A stretch of 64,000 nt of DNA, from the NCBI GenBank assembly GCA_916700875.1, contig CAKAKS010000039.1, forward strand, positions 15,349,139 to 15,413,138, read 5' to 3'. The stretch comes from Sebastes aleutianus (taxonomy: Eukaryota > Chordata > Actinopteri > Perciformes > Sebastidae). The translations under genes and the position numbers were made by a program. The notes below the pieces were generated by a model. The model saw only the letters and a list, made by a program, of their open reading frames with translations. It did not search any database and was not told the DNA's origin. Positions 34,916 to 47,300 of the stretch are shown one piece after another (the stretch's first letter is position 1; every line of letters starts with the position of its first letter).

Positions 34916-35329
34916 AAAATGTGCCCTCATTACATTTTTAACATTTGCAAAAACGGGTGATTTATTGGTACAAATGTGATTACATTGTTGTGACGGACAA
35001 AGCCTATCTCTGCATTATATACAAATCTGTACTCTGTAATAAAAAAGTATGACCATTTTCTGTATATAGTAGATTAAAAAAGGTTATCAATTATCTAGAA
35101 GATAACAAAAATAACAAAAATTAAGGGATTGTTGAAATACTGGAGAAAATCTTATCTTATCTTATTTAATTAATTTTCTCTACACTTAGTTTAGTATCCT
35201 GCAACTATCTCATGTGTTTTTATCTTGATCCTGTAGTAACTGCTGGCACTGTAATATCAACATGTCTCCAGCACAGGAACACAGCATTTTTTAACCTTCA
35301 CTGTCAGATACAGTACACTGCAGTCCATC

Positions 35330-35690
35330 CGTCCATCCATTATCTGTAACAACTTCTCCCATTCAGGGTCGCAGGGGGGGCTGGAGCCGATCCCAGCTGA
35401 CATTGAGCAAAGGCGGGGTACACCCTGGACAGGTCGCCAGACTATCACAGGGCTGACACATAGAGACAGACAACGATTCACACTCACATTCACACCTACG
35501 GGCAATTTAGAGTCAACAATTAACCTAATATGCATGTCTTTTGACTGTGGAGAAAACCCACGCTAACACGAGGAGAACATGCAAACTCCACACAGAAGGG
35601 CCCCAAACCGGGTTCAAACGTGCAACCTCTCTTGCTGTGAGGTGACAGTGCTAACCACTGCACCACCGAGCAGCCCTACACTGCAGTCTG
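35330..35690. mobile_element. Dispersed fish repeat, copy A
   Basis: Contains ggtcgccagactatcacagg, cacacctacgggcaatttag and gagaacatgcaaactccac. The same series occurs at 57020-57312 in a miox intron at roughly 90% identity. I recognise it as a very abundant fish repeat, but do not assign a family. Confidence 0.75.
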
Positions 35691-36204
35691 TAGGCTAAAT
35701 TTCTGTTTTGTTGGCTGCAGCAAATTGGATTTGAAATAAAACAACGACCATGAGGGTAAAGTGCTGAGTTCCAGCTTTCATGAGGTACACCAGATTGGGT
35801 TAAACGGTGTGGTAACTGTATTTAAAGTCCTACACTATTCACCTATTACAGATTAAAACACCCTCCAGGACCCTGGAGGAAGTTCATGGCTCAATGCCTC
35901 CTTTTACTACTGCATCCATTACAAGAGCAAACTGCTGGGTTGCAAGGTGGTGTAGGAATTAGACAAACTGTTTCTCTCACCTGCCACATACAGAAGTTCA
36001 AGTTCCCATTTTGGCAAAACACACACCCCATAAAAGTTTCCTTCAGAAGCCGATACTGAATCCCCCCCAGGTCACTCTGACCTCCCTCTGGAGTGTTACT
36101 GTCCAACACAGAGGTTTTCAAACTGAGGCCAATTGAGGGGCAGACATGAGGAAAAGACACTCTTTCACCACACGGAGGCATCAAAATATCACCACACTGT
36201 TATG
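35691..36204. other. Intergenic, no feature seen
   Basis: Unique sequence between a dispersed repeat and the A-rich tandem array; no gene recognised. Confidence 0.45.
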
Positions 36205-38690
36205 GAAAGTCATAGTTATAGTCATAGTCAAGTCAAATAGTCATAGTATAGTATGTCGAAAAAATGTCATAGTATAGTATGTTGAAAAAAAGTCATAGTA
36301 TAGTATGTTGAAAAAAAATCCTAGTATAGTATGTTGAAAAAATGTATTAAAAAAAAAAAGTCATAGTATAGTATGTCCAAAAAGTAAAAGCATAATATGT
36401 CGAAAAAAAGTCATAGTATAGTATGTCCAAAAAATGTATTTAAGAAAAAAAAAGTCATAGTATAGTATGTCCAAAAAAGTCATAGTATAGTATGTCCAAA
36501 AAGTAATAGTATAGTATGTCGAAAAAAGTTATAGTATAGTATGTCGAAAAACGTAATTTTGTTTTTAAAAAGTCATAGCATAGTATGTCGAAAAAATTTA
36601 ATTAAAAAAAAAAAGAAAGTCATGGTATAGTATGTTGAAAAAAAGTCATAATAGTATGTGTTGAAAAAAGTCATAGCATAGTATGTCGAAAAGAATCCTA
36701 GTATAGTATGTCACAAAAAAAGTCACAGTAGAGTATTTCGAAAAAGTAATAGTATAGTATGTCGGAAATTTTTTTTAAAAAAGTCGTAGCATAATATGTC
36801 AAAAAAAAGTCATAGTATAGTATGTCCAAAAAATGTATTTAAGAAAAAAAAAAGTCATATGTCCAAAATAGTCATAGCATAGTATGTCGAAAAAATGTAA
36901 TTAAAAAAAAAAAAAAGTCATAGTATAGTATGTTGAAAAAAAGTCATAGCATAATATGTCGAAAAAAAATCCTAGTATAGTATGTCGAAAAAATTTATAA
37001 AAAAAAAAAAAAGTCAGTATAGTATGTCGGAAAAAAAAAAAAAAAAGTTGTAGCATAATATGTCATATGTTAAAAAGTCATAGCATAGTATGTGGAAAAG
37101 ATTTAATTTAAAAAAAAAAAAAGTCAGTATAGTATGTTGAAAAAAAGTCATAGTATAATATGTTGAAAAAAGTCATAGCATAATATGTCGAAAAAAAATC
37201 CTAGTATAGTATGTCGAAAAAATGTATTAAAAAAAAAAAGTCATAGTATAGTATGTAGAAAAAAAGTCATAGTATAGTATGTTGAAAAAATGTATATATA
37301 AAAAAAAAAAAAGTCATAGTATAGTATGTCCAAAAAGTAATAGTATAGTATGTCGGAATTTTTTTTTTAAAAAGTCGTAGCATAATATGTCGAAAAAAAG
37401 TCATAGTATAGTATGTCCAAAATAGTCATAGTATAGTATGACTAAAAAATTATTAAAAAAAAGAAGTCATAGTATAGTATGTCAAAAACATTATTTTTTT
37501 TTAAAAAGAAGTCATAGTATAGTTTGTCGAAAAAATCAATTAAAAAAATCAATTAAAAAAAAAAGTCATAGTATAGTATGTCGAAAAAAAAAGAAAAAAA
37601 AATTTAAAAAATCCTAGTATAGTATGTCAAAAAAATGTATTAAAAAAAAAAAGTCATAGTATAGTATGTCGAAAAAAAATATTTAAAAAAGAAAAAAGTC
37701 ATAGTATAGTATGTCGAAAAAATCTATTAAAAAAATCTATTAAAAAAAGGTCATAGTATGGTATGTCGAAATTTTTTTTTTAAAAAAGAAGTCATAGTAT
37801 AGTATGTCGAAAAAATTAATACAAAAAAAAGTCATAGTATAGTATGTCGAAAAAAATTAATTAAAAAAAAGTCATAGTATAGTATGTCCAAAAATGAATG
37901 GTATAGTATGTCGAAAAAAATATATTTAAAAAAAAAAAGTCATTGTATAGTATGTCGAAAAAATAGTATTAGTATATTATGTCGAGAATTAAAAAATCAT
38001 GGTATAGTATGTCGAAAAAATTAATAAAAAAATAAAATAAAAAAGTCATAGAATAGTATGTAGAATAAATTGTAATAATAAATTGTTACATTAAACGTTA
38101 TTGTCATTGCACAAAGTACAGGTATTGAGACAAACAAATGCATGTATGTACAGTGTAAAATAAACAGTAAGAGGTATGAATACAATAGATATAGACAGTT
38201 TGAACAGTATTAACAGTGTGTACGATTGCTTTCACAGAGGTGCAGACTTCAGCAAGGTGTCAGTTGAGGAGAGAAAGCTGTTCTTGACTTGCCTGTCCTG
38301 GAATGGAGATCCTTTGGTGCCTCGTAGAGGGCATATGATAGTGACAACAAGACTCTTACCCCATTACAGACTGTCGGAAAAAGTCATAGTATAGTATGTC
38401 GAAAAAAAGTCATAGTATAGTATGTCGAAAAAATTTAATTTAATTTAAAAAAAATAAATAAGTCATAGTATAGTATGTTGAAAAAAAAAAAAAAAAAAGT
38501 CATAGTATAGTATGTCGAAAAAATAAAAAGTCATAGTACATTTTGTCGAGAAAATTAAAAAGTCACAGTATAATATGTCCAAAAAATAAAAGTTATATCG
38601 TATGGTATGTCGAAAAAAGTATAACGAAAAAAAGTCAGGGTATAGTATGTCGAAATAAGTTAAAGTATAGTATGTTGAATTTTTGTTTTT
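36205..38690. repeat. A-rich tandem array, unit about 25 bp (gtcatagtatagtatgtcg + A-run)
   Basis: Well over 70 units of gtcatagtatagtatgtcg/ccaaaaaa with variable A-runs and occasional (t/a)-rich spacers. The array is broken at about 38065-38375 by non-repetitive DNA that includes tattgtcattgcacaaagta and an open stretch around 38176-38370, most likely an insertion because the array resumes unchanged after it. Confidence 0.9.
38065..38378. other. Unique insert within the A-rich array
   Basis: Starts with a ttattgtcattgcacaaagt segment, which resembles ends of some fish repeats, and continues as ordinary-composition DNA with one 72-codon plus frame (38176-38394). No domain is recognised in that frame (it contains ERKLFLTCLSWNGDP). 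Could be a retroelement fragment or captured unique DNA. Confidence 0.4.
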
Positions 38691-39072
38691 AGTAAAGGTA
38701 TGTCTTTGAGAAACTTTAACGTTTCTTGTAACCGAATAATCACAAAAGGATCCTTTTCACCCTTTGACATGTCATTGCAGGGTAAACTCAAGTGTAATCA
38801 GTAACATTGATTATGACCCTGATCCATTAAGGTGGGCCAGGATCCTGGTATTGTGCATGCTGGCTCACTGGTATGGATGTGACACACTAAATAGAACGAG
38901 ACCAGAATAGATTTTTATAAATTACACCAATTTATTAAAAGGGCAGAAATTGTGCAAAACTTTAAAATAAACCTCTCTAATCTTGTTAGAAACACAGAAT
39001 TTGAAATCCCAGTTATGAATAACACAGTACAGTATCTATTCTAAGTGCATTTTGGTAAAACGTGTTTTTTTG
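38691..39072. other. Intergenic, no feature seen
   Basis: Unique DNA between the A-rich array and a piggyBac-like element. No gene recognised. Confidence 0.4.
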
Positions 39073-39076
39073 TTAA

Positions 39077-39835
39077 AGGGACTGTTTGTAAGAATCAGAA
39101 ATTGGTTGTAACAGCAACACCTGTGGCCGTTAAGTCAACGAAAGTCAGCGTCCTGTTGCTCGCGCTCACCCGTGTGCACACGTTACCTGAATGCGAGCGA
39201 GCATCCGTCAAAACAGTGAGGCGAAACACGTCAGCTAAAACCACAATATCACTCTATATTTCATCTGCTTGGCAGTAATGTTAGCTGACCAGACGGAGGT
39301 CTCTCCATGAATCAATGCTGATCCTAGTGTTGGCTTTTCCTGCTTCACCCGCCCGCCTGCGGTCGGAGGGAAAACGGAGAGACACCGGCACCCGGTCGGA
39401 GACGATAACGTAACTCGTTGCGGAGCCCCGTCACTTCACAAGACACGGGAAACCTCTGTTGGTCTGGAGGAGCTGCAGCAGTTATTTCTGCACAAACGTC
39501 CACTGTACATTCACTAGATATTCTCAGAGCTAAACTAACTCTTCTGCAGTGTGTACGTGAGGTGGAGCGAGCTCTGAGTGAAGGCAGGCAAGCAGAGGAG
39601 CAGAGTACAGCAGAGACTCCGGCCCTGGAGACCAAAGCTATGGTCTCCCCCGCATCCTCCGACCGCGGCCAACACTGTTTTGCAAGACGGGCTTCACTAG
39701 ATATAATTTTGCGGTTTTGGTGCTTCCGTGTAGTTTGTGTTGGAGTCTGAGTCTGAACAGCGTAGCCACACGAGAGCGCGCATGGGACACCAACCCGGAT
39801 TGATTTATACGTGTAAGAAGTTACAAACAGTCCCT
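39077..39835. mobile_element. piggyBac-like nonautonomous element with intact TTAA duplication
   Basis: Begins agggactgtttgtaa and ends ttacaaacagtccct, perfect 15-bp inverted repeats, with TTAA on both sides (39073-39076 and 39836-39839). The 759-bp interior is GC-richer than its surroundings and yields open frames on both strands without recognisable domains. Confidence 0.85.
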
Positions 39836-39839
39836 TTAA

Positions 39840-42061
39840 CTGGCATAAACCTGTGGTATTGGCATTTATCACAGATCTAAAGTCTCTGTAAGTCACAGGA
39901 AAGGCTTTTGGTAGCCTATCTGGAAAAACTAAAGCCCTTTTGAGGATTTGTGCATTTTGAAATCAAAATCCCGCCCCAGACTGAGACTGAAACTCGGCCT
40001 TTCCTTTGAGAGCCAAAGCATCTTTGTCTGCTAAAAGAGATCAGACGGCGGGGGGATGAATCTGGATAGTGTGGACACACACACACACACACACACTCAG
40101 TTTGTTCTTAGGAGTAGATAGGAGATGTGTTAATGCATGTGTTGGACTGAGTTGAGGCTCACAGTGTTTGAAACTGAGCTTACAAGGTATTACTGTAAAC
40201 TGCTGAGTCACAGACAAGCACACACACACACAGCTCTTTAATTAAGGCCTGAAGCCACCTCCACATACAGAGCATTCTTTTAATCAGGTTCAGACTCTGA
40301 GCTTCTCATCGGTGTCCTTCTTCACAAAAAAAGATTAGTTGTAGTTATACAACGAAAGGAGAACAGGATCACTACGACCAAAGCGGAGCCAGATTACCTC
40401 TCTGTATCAATTCCTTTACTTCTTTGGACGTTTGTAAATCAAGGGTCACCATGACAATAGTAGTCGGGCTGGCTGACCTGAACAGGGTTACACGGCTAGA
40501 TTCATTTCTCTGCACACGCACCCTTTAATGTCTGATTAAAGATCTTTCTCCTTATCAAAACTTATGGATCCAGTGGTCAGGTTGAAGCTTTGGTTACCAA
40601 CCTTGTTGCTATATATGACCCTCATAAACAAAGCAGAGTCATCTCACAACCCCCTTGTCATACATACTTCTATGGGCTGTGAGCATTTCAAGCAAAGACT
40701 GATTTTTTACCTTTTGTGTCTATTTAATTAGAATATTTAGAGGCCTGGAGACGTAAAACTACCGCAGTGTTTCACAAGAAAAAAAGCAAAGAGAAGAGTG
40801 ACATGTTTTTTTGGAGGGGAAGAAAAGCAGCTGTAAGGAGGTCAGATACACACTATACTGGACCACCATATCAATTCATATACTACCAGATTGCCTGGAA
40901 AAGATCCCTTATTTTTAGTTTTTTTATTGAAATTGAATCTTGCGTTGGGTTGTAAAAGATAAATGTCAGCTTTTGCAGTTAACTTTACAAATGTCACAAG
41001 AGCATTTTCTGCTCATATATTTTAGAAAAGGGCACGTGGGCATGGATGTAGATTGACAATGCTGTTACTGTTCACAGTTCAGATATAACATGTGATTTCT
41101 CTGCTGGGCAAGAGTCTTTAATGCCAGAACCGGGAGCGTTACTGAAAGGCACTTATTTCATCTCTTATCAGCAATGCTTTACTGTGAGCTAATTATTGAT
41201 GGATAATTGTATTTATCAGTTTCCAATCAATCGTCCACTCACACACTTCAAGGTCAGACTAACACTGCAGGCTTTCATTAGACCTCTATAGCCCAATAGC
41301 ACAATTAGCTTCTCTTGTAATGGCTTTGTTATTAAAGTGCAGGTTGATTTTGGTTTATTTTTGTCTTTGTTTAGCACTAATCAACATGCATGGTATCATT
41401 TTTCAGCACAAACTCAGCTATCAGTCTGACAAAGCAGCTCCAAGAAATTCCAAAAAACAACAAAAATGACACATGCATAATCAATCAAAATACAATTAGG
41501 CCTATAGAACAGTTTTAGGGTGAAAACAAAAACATTGTTTTACTATTTATACACATAAATGCAGCCGGGAAATGTCTATTTACATGCAAAAATGATTTTA
41601 CTCCAGCTAGATTTAGTGTATTTTTCATTTAAAGTCTGCCTGTAAATCACTGAAAATATTAATAATTCACACTTTTAAGATTTATTTTCAAAAATGTCTT
41701 GATATGATATCTACAACTGGTTTGTTCAGCTTGCTCACCGATGAATAGAAGGACTCCAGAGGGTTTTAATACGACCTCGGTGTCTTTAATGATGGGTTCA
41801 GTAGCTCCTTTCTAACTGGGTCAAGCTCACTCTGGCCACAAATAGAAGTTCCTTGTGTAAAAAAGACACAAAATCCAATAACAAAATCTATAAGGACACC
41901 TATAAAGTCACCATGACCTCACATTTAAAAAAAACAAAACAACAGATAGGTCTTTATAGGTCTATGGCAAAATGTCCTTCACCTCTATAACCAAGATTAT
42001 ATGAGAAGACTGGTTTTGATTCATTAGAGGTAAGGTTGTTGAGTCCTTGTTGAGGACAGAC
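39840..42061. other. Intergenic region upstream of adm2
   Basis: No gene recognised. Contains short CA tracts (about 40075-40097, 40219-40230) and otherwise unique AT-rich sequence. Distal regulatory elements of adm2 could lie here, but none can be read directly. Confidence 0.4.
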
Positions 42062-42439
42062 AATAAGCCTTCCTCCCTCCTCCCCCTCCTCTTCCTCCTC
42101 CTCCTCCTCCTCCCTCAAGCAAGCTTTATAAATGAGAGAGCTCAGGACTCCAGTTGCTCCCGATGTGAGCACCAATGAGCTCCTGAGTTTTCACCTCTTT
42201 TTCAGTGGATTTTTTTTTTATTATAAGCAACAAGGCCAGTGAGTGTGCAGAGAGGATGCAGCAGACTGATGATGCTGTCACTCATCCATACGATGCAACT
42301 TCTTAAAATAACTTAAAACAACTCCAAAAGTGTTTTCACTGGATTTTTTTCCGCTTTTAGAAAATTTATATATTTTTTGGTCTTCTGAGATCCACCACCA
42401 CCTCCACCCCCCCGGACAGCGCGTCTCCACTGCGCCGCC
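42062..42439 (+). promoter_or_regulatory. adm2 core promoter and 5' UTR
   Basis: A pyrimidine tract (about 42066-42117, cctcctcc repeats) precedes a TATA box, tataaa, at 42127-42132. Transcription would start near 42155-42165, giving a leader of about 280 bases to the ATG at 42440, whose context gccgccatgt is a good Kozak match. Confidence 0.65.
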
Positions 42440-44328
42440 ATGTGCGCGCTGCTGCCGGCCTGGTTGTGCCTGCTGCTCGGCCTCCTGCCTCTGGAGATCC
42501 AGTCCCGGGCTTTGACTCTGCAGAGCCTCACTCACAGACAGAGGTACTACTACCTAGCCTAGTTGAAGGTGGAAAACGTTTGTTAAAGATGTTATTATGT
42601 CATTTCTACACAAAGTGTGAGGTCAGTGTAACATTAATTAATCTGAAATGCTGCTTTTATATCTTTAGTCAGTGTTATTCCATGTAATGAATGGGTCAAA
42701 TAATAGGAAGGAAAAATATCCCCAACAAAATATCAAGATATTTTTACACATAGTAACTTCTGGTGAATCTATCAATAGTTAGTATTAGTAACTTTATGGT
42801 ATACTATTACTTTATTATCCCTTAGTGGTAGCCTACATTCATATCCATACAACATGCCTTAGATTATATTTTTGCTCTTATTATATACATTTTCTTTTTT
42901 AATTAAAGAAACTGTGAAGCATTGTTAAACGTTTAAATAATGGAAAATCAAGCCAAATCAACTTAATTTATAGGCCTATCATTTAGCCCCAAATCACATA
43001 TTTGTCTGCTTTTGCAATCTGAACTACATTTTACCTAACACCTTCGATTCTCAGCAGACAAACCTCCTTCAAATCATAAAGCCAGTAAGTTAATTAATCA
43101 ATTAACACTAACAATTTGGACTAAAGTAATTTATCAAGCAAAAAAAAACCCAAACCTCTCCAATGTAATGATTTACTGCTTTTCTCTGTTATGTTATGAC
43201 ATTATCTATTGTAAATTTAATAATTTAGGGTTTTGGACTTTTTTGGTACAACTTGGGCTATGGAAACCTGCGATGGGCATTTGTCACTATTTTTAGACTA
43301 AATTATCAATTGATTAATCAAGAAAATAATGAACAGATTCATTAATTATGAAAATAATCATTAGTTGTGGTATAGGGCAGCAGTTGGAGACATTAAACGT
43401 CTGTGTCTTGCCTTCTGGCAGTCATTAATGTGAGAAAAAGGTCCAACAGTCAAATGGGGCAATTCCTCTCAGCAGCAGGAGGTGAGACAGCGGTGAGGCT
43501 GATTTAGTGGGATTTGGGACAAGGATACATGTACATACCGAGGGGCCAAGCAGCAAACAAGCCACACTCACAGTAAGGTGGACTACAACAGACAGCAGTT
43601 TGTAGGTTGTGATAGTTGTGGATGTCTTCTTGTGACCTAGTAATACTAAATTAACTGTCACATGCAGACCCATGATGCATCATCAGTTTATCTTACAGTA
43701 ACCTAATAGTTTTTATGACATTTTAGTCCCACATGACTAGCATGCCCGCTAATATCACGTTAAGTTGCATATTTGCATAATGGAAGGAAAAGATGCATCA
43801 AGAGCTTCTTAAATATATTAATTAAGCTTTGGAGCAATAACAAGATATTAAGAAACTATTCCATGTAATTTGCATTCATCTCTGCATACATGTTATACAG
43901 TATTATCTTTCTCAATGTTTTATTTTTTATCAAGTTGACTATCTGATGGTAAGTCTTGAGTTGCACTTTATTTTTACATAAGAAAAAAGAGCTCTGTGAA
44001 GGTTTTATAGGTTGGGGCGCAGTAGGTGTAAACACAAAATCCCTGGCTACAGAGAAAGAGGAGAGAGGATCTCAGTGTGATTCAACACTGATGGATGTAA
44101 CATAATACTGCTGCTGGCACTTAGCAAAATGCCTCGAGAAAAAAACAAAAGGAAGGACAGAGAAAGAAAAATGAAAGGATTGAGTTTTAATTTAGAACAG
44201 ACAGATAGAAAAAGAGGAAGAGAAAATAATGAATGGACCCAGTGACAATAAATGTTAGTGAAACAGTGGGGATCTGATAGGGACAAAAAGGTTTCTTTGA
44301 GGAAAGTAGTTTTGAGGAGTTACGACAG

Positions 44329-44393
<65 letters not shown>

Positions 44394-47300
44394 TCCTCTG
44401 TGAAGAACCCCATGCTGCGCTCTAACTTGGAAGGAATGTTGGAGAAGCTCCTTTTGCCCTCAGACTCTCCACTGGTTCACAACCTGGACCACCATATAAC
44501 ACACACACACACAAGAAAGAAAAAGAGAGAGAGAGAAAGTGTGAGAGAGAGGTCCCAACAGAAAGTGCAGATAGAAAAGTGTGTGTTCACCTCAACTCAT
44601 ACAGTACTGTTATCATGCAGTGGTGTGACAAATGTCCAACATCAAACCTTAAAACAGATTTTTTTTAGCCGTGCTTGCTGTGCGTCTTGATTGATGACAT
44701 GTTTGGCCGGTCAGTCGGTCTATCATTTCGGTTCAGACAATAGACTGTATATAAGAAGTGGACGTAGTCACCGTGACGTCACCCATTGGTGTGTGGACTG
44801 CTGTTTTGAAGCCTCGAGTTCTGCATTTTGCCCGTTGCCATCTTGGTTATTTGCAACCAGAAGTGACATGAGAGGGTGGAGCGAAGTACAAACGCTGAAT
44901 AAGACATTTTCAGACGACCAAAAAGGTTATATTTTAACTTTCATTAACTGCGAAAGGGTTGTAAAATGAAAACTCAGAGACCGGACAACGCCGTGGTATC
45001 AACCAGTCAATCACAAAGTAGCCATACCCTAAAGCATACCCTGCTTTATGGTCCATTTTACTCTAAATGGGACCATAATTTACTAAATGAACATCATGCT
45101 GTATTGGAGAAGACTTGAAACTAGAGATTGAGACCATAAACTCATGTTTACAATGTTTACTGAGGTAATAAATCAAGTAAAAAGTAGGGTCATTTTCTCA
45201 TAGACTTCTATACAATCAGACTTCTTTTTGCAACCAGAGGAGTCGCCCCCTGCTGGCTGTTAGAAAGAATTCAAGTTTAAGGCACTTCCGCATTGGCTTC
45301 ACTTTTCAGACTCCGGAGTTGCCCACTGGTTCGGACTGAAATAGTTCAACAACAACTGGATGGGTGGGCACAAAAGTTTGCAGAGACACAAATCCTAATT
45401 TGGTGATCCCCTGACTTCTCATCTAGCGCCACAATGAGGTTGACATTTTGCTTTTGAGTGAAATATTCCAACAACTATTGCAGGATTGTTGTGTTATCGG
45501 CTACAGATATTCAAGGTACCTAAAAGGTAAACATAAATAACTTTGGTTGTACTGGGAGGCACTTTCCCTCCAGAGACAACTGTGTTTTAAAGCTTCCAAT
45601 CACTGGTGTAACACATCAGTGAGTTGGTCAGGGAGTGGGTGAACAAATAAATGAGTGTGTATGTGTTGGTCGTGAGAGCCCAAGGCGTCTAGCCAGAAGA
45701 GTGATCAGACGACCAGTCAGGATTAGTTACAGGATAAAGATCATATGCTATTCTGGCCCACTTTTCACACCAAACAAACATTATCTCGCTCTATCCGCCT
45801 CTCTCCCTTTATTCTTTGCTTCTCACCTCATGAATAGCCAACACTTGTGAATGGGAAAATGTGTATACACACAATATGTCTCCATCCAAATGCCAAACAT
45901 TAACATTACCAAAAACTAAATATTAAGTAAGTACAGTTATGGTAAGTTGTTGTTACATAAGAATTGATTACACATGTACTTAGGTATGCCCCAAATTCCA
46001 GAGACTTGATTTAGCCACTTATTTCTGTAGCGGAAAAGAACATGAGTGAACCGATTACTGCGTTATTGTTCTGAGCTTGTTTAACAATCGCACACTGGGT
46101 GGAAGCTGTAGAGCACCGAGTGCTCTTTGTCCCCTGCTACTTTACATGATCTATACAAGTATTGCATAATTTGTGAGCGGTCACTAGGCCAAACAGACCG
46201 AATGAGGGATAAATGAAAAAGAGAAAAAAAAGGTGTTGTGACGACGTGAGAAAAAAGTAAGACAGCAGGGAGGTGAGAAAGGAAGTACTTCAAACACACT
46301 CAAGAGGAGTGGTGGTGTAGGAGCCTTTTACCATCTACATTGTGCTCTGTGGTTGTCTCTTTCTTGCTCTCACCCTTTGTCAGCTAAGATACTGTTGTTG
46401 ATTAACTGAAAATATATATTTTCTTTTAGGCATTTTAGACTGTTGGTTTAAAATTTCAATGATTGACTAAGAGACATGTAAAAGAAACCTCTTGTCAACA
46501 TGAGTAAGCAGTAATTAGTTGTCTCAAGTGTTTAAAGGAACACTTTGACCTTGTAGGAGCTTGTTTGCTGTTGTACCCAGAGTCAGATGAGAGGATACAT
46601 TTTATCGCACTGCATTCAACACAAACCTTAGAATTGTTGTGCTAAACTAGGCAAAACACATCCCACACCTGAGGCAATTCAAGGACTAATGCATGCCAAC
46701 GAGCCAGAGATGCATGCATTTATGAGACTCGAAGCCCATGCAGGGTGCCTCTTGGTGTGACAGTGACAACCTTGACCTGATTGCTGGCCCTCTTGGCAGC
46801 AAAGTCTCATTTGAATGTCAAATTTTGATGACACTTTCTGTGCTTACCATGGTGACGACCACGGAGGATGGAGAATCAACACTGACATTTCAACTGACAT
46901 TTCAAGGTTTGACCTCAAATGGTTTAGGTTAGGAATTGACCTTAAATAGTTAAGGTTAGGCATTGACCTGCATTGACCTTGAATAGTTAAGGTTAGGCAT
47001 TGACCTGCACTGACCTTGAATAATTAAGGTTAGGCATTGACCTGCATTGACCTTGAATAGTTAAGGTTAGGCATTGACCTGCATTGACCTTGAATAATTA
47101 AGGTTAGGCATTGACCTGCATTGACCTTGAATAGCTAAGGTTAGGCACTGACCTCAAATAGTTATGGTTAGGCACTGACCTCAAATGGTTAAGGTTAGGC
47201 ATTGGCCTCAAATAGTTAAGGTTAGGCATTAGCCTCGAATAGTTAAGGATATGCATTTATCTTGAATGGTTAAGGTTAGGCATTGGCCTCAAATAGTTAA

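Noticed and set aside
36205..38690. CRISPR-like array of regularly spaced repeats
   Set aside because: Repeats are head-to-tail with variable A-runs rather than unique spacers, in a vertebrate genome.
39345..39896. 183-codon minus-strand frame as a gene
   Set aside because: It lies almost wholly inside the piggyBac-like element (39077-39835) and runs past its end; no domain is recognised.
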